Below, one piece after another: positions 4,906-5,813 of a DNA stretch of 5,813 nucleotides (position 1 is its first letter; each line of letters starts with the position of its first letter). This DNA comes from Pelomonas sp036401055. GTDB lineage: Bacteria > Pseudomonadota > Gammaproteobacteria > Burkholderiales > Burkholderiaceae_C. The notes beneath the pieces are model-generated. The model was not told the origin of the DNA. It saw nothing but the letters and a program-made list of their open reading frames with translations, and did no database searches. The stretch covers positions 1 through 5,813 of the forward strand of contig DASWWC010000192.1 of the NCBI GenBank assembly GCA_036401055.1. Direction: 5' to 3'. Made by a program: the position numbers and the translations under genes.

Positions 4906-5813
4906 GGGTTCATCACCTCGGGTTCGGGAAGGGAGACGCGCACACGCGTGCCGGCGCCGGGCCGGGAATCCAGCTCGACGGCCGCCCCCACCTTGGCCGC
5001 GCGCTCGCGCATGATGCGCAGGCCCACGTGGCTGTCGTCGGGCGCGCCGGCTTCGGCGTCGAAGCCGCAGCCGTCGTCGCGCACCTCGATCTGCCAGTGC
5101 GGCTGGTGCGCGAGGCGGATGTGCACCTGCCGTGCCTGCGCATGCTTGCGCACGTTGGACAGCGCCTCCTGCACCACGTGCAGCAGCTGCACCTGCACGT
5201 CGGCCGGCAGCGGCGCGCCGTGGCCGTCCACCTCCAGCTCGGCCTTGACGCCGCTCTGCAGGCGGAACTTCTGCAGTGTCTGCTGCAGCGCGGGCAGCAG
5301 GTCGTCGCCGTCGGTGCGGGTGCGGAAGTGCATCAGCAGCGCGCGCACATCGGCCGTGCCCTCCTTCAGGCCCAGCTCCAGCTCGTCCAGCAGCCGCGCC
5401 GCGGTGGCCGTCTGGCCGCCCTGCTGCGCATCTTTCAGAAGCTGCAGCTGGATCTTCATGAAGGCCAGGCTTTGCGCGATGGAGTCGTGCAGCTCGCGCG
5501 CCAGCATGCCGCGTTCCTCGGCGACGGCGGCCTCGCGCTGCAGGGCCTCGTTGCGCAGGCTGTCCATGGCGCTGGACAAATGGCTGGCCAGGCTGTCCAG
5601 CAGCTCGCGGTCGGCCTCGGCCAGCTCGGGCGGCTCTCGGTAGAGCAGGTCGATCTCGCCCATGGCCCGCCCCTGCACCGTCAGCGCCACGTTGATGAGG
5701 GCGACGAAGCGCGCCTTGGCACAGTGCGACTCGCCGCCTTGCGGCGCGATGCGAATGACGCGCGCCCGCGGCTGCGGCGTGCCGCAGTGGCAGTCGCCGG
5801 GCACCAGGCAGCG
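4902..5813 (-). CDS. narX: NarX-type nitrate/nitrite sensor histidine kinase (5' partial)
   Basis: The C-terminal 303 residues are visible; the frame is open to the right edge, so the periplasmic sensor, transmembrane and HAMP parts, if present, lie outside. A GTG at 5804 is in frame but is unlikely to be the start, since coding-like sequence (RCL) continues before it. Counting that valine as 1, the visible order is as follows. The end of a GAF-like module (1-80) carries cysteines at C5, C7 and C28, plus one two residues before the valine. A short coiled stretch follows, then a HisKA_3 dimerisation domain with phospho-acceptor H106 in LARELHDSIAQSL. The ATPase domain has N217 in VVQEALSNVRKH, DDGCGFD at 243-249, GLRIMRER and GAGTRVRVSLP. 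The H-box is nearly that of E. coli NarX. The stop overlaps narL by ATGA. NarX is preferred to NarQ because of the adjacent narL, but the sensor half is needed to decide. Confidence 0.85.
   Translation of the reverse strand, partial: RCLVPGDCHCGTPQPRARVIRIAPQGGESHCAKARFVALINVALTVQGRAMGEIDLLYREPPELAEADRELLDSLASHLSSAMDSLRNEALQREAAVAEERGMLARELHDSIAQSLAFMKIQLQLLKDAQQGGQTATAARLLDELELGLKEGTADVRALLMHFRTRTDGDDLLPALQQTLQKFRLQSGVKAELEVDGHGAPLPADVQVQLLHVVQEALSNVRKHAQARQVHIRLAHQPHWQIEVRDDGCGFDAEAGAPDDSHVGLRIMRERAAKVGAAVELDSRPGAGTRVRVSLPEPEVMNP

Noticed and set aside
4255..5643. A long + strand open frame antisense to narL and narX.
   Set aside because: It has a biased, serine/arginine/alanine-rich translation with no domain. 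The opposite strand encodes well-conserved two-component proteins throughout.
5802..5804. GTG at 5804 as a true start of narX, giving a short soluble kinase.
   Set aside because: The frame remains open to the window edge, the codons before it continue the cysteine motif, and it would begin in the middle of a GAF-like module.

Overview
The window is very GC-rich (roughly two thirds G+C, by eye) and densely coding. Protein motifs, codon use and gene content fit a facultatively denitrifying or nitrate-respiring betaproteobacterium, most likely of the Burkholderiales. That placement is inferred from style and gene content, as there is no rRNA or other marker. No tRNA, rRNA, insertion sequence, CRISPR array or phage gene is visible.

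Left part, + strand (1-1218): the last ~70 codons of a gene that enters from the left edge, probably the C-terminal end of a hybrid sensor kinase. It is followed 9 bases later by a complete RpfG-like response regulator (receiver plus HD-GYP cyclic-di-GMP phosphodiesterase). The two look like one operon in which a kinase controls c-di-GMP breakdown.

Middle and right part, - strand (1267-5813): a nitrate sensing and transport block read from right to left. In order it holds narX (histidine kinase, 5' end outside the window), narL (its response regulator, overlapping narX by ATGA), a 93-base gap with several dyads, narK1 (nitrate/H+ symporter type) and narK2 (nitrate/nitrite antiporter type, 18 bases after narK1). 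NarX-NarL would sense nitrate or nitrite and control respiratory nitrate genes. The two NarK proteins would import nitrate and export nitrite for a cytoplasm-facing nitrate reductase. The reductase genes narGHJI are not in the window and do not follow narK2, because narK2 runs convergently into the HD-GYP gene across 48 bases.

This is mostly a recognisable system, and I see no wholly new one. The points most worth a second look are: a NarK2 about 65 residues longer than E. coli NarK in its central loop, with two extra hydrophobic helices; a four-cysteine cluster in NarX at the window edge; the gene order narX-narL-narK1-narK2 without narG next door; a hairpin directly against the narK1 ribosome binding site; and an inverted repeat that contains both convergent stop codons.
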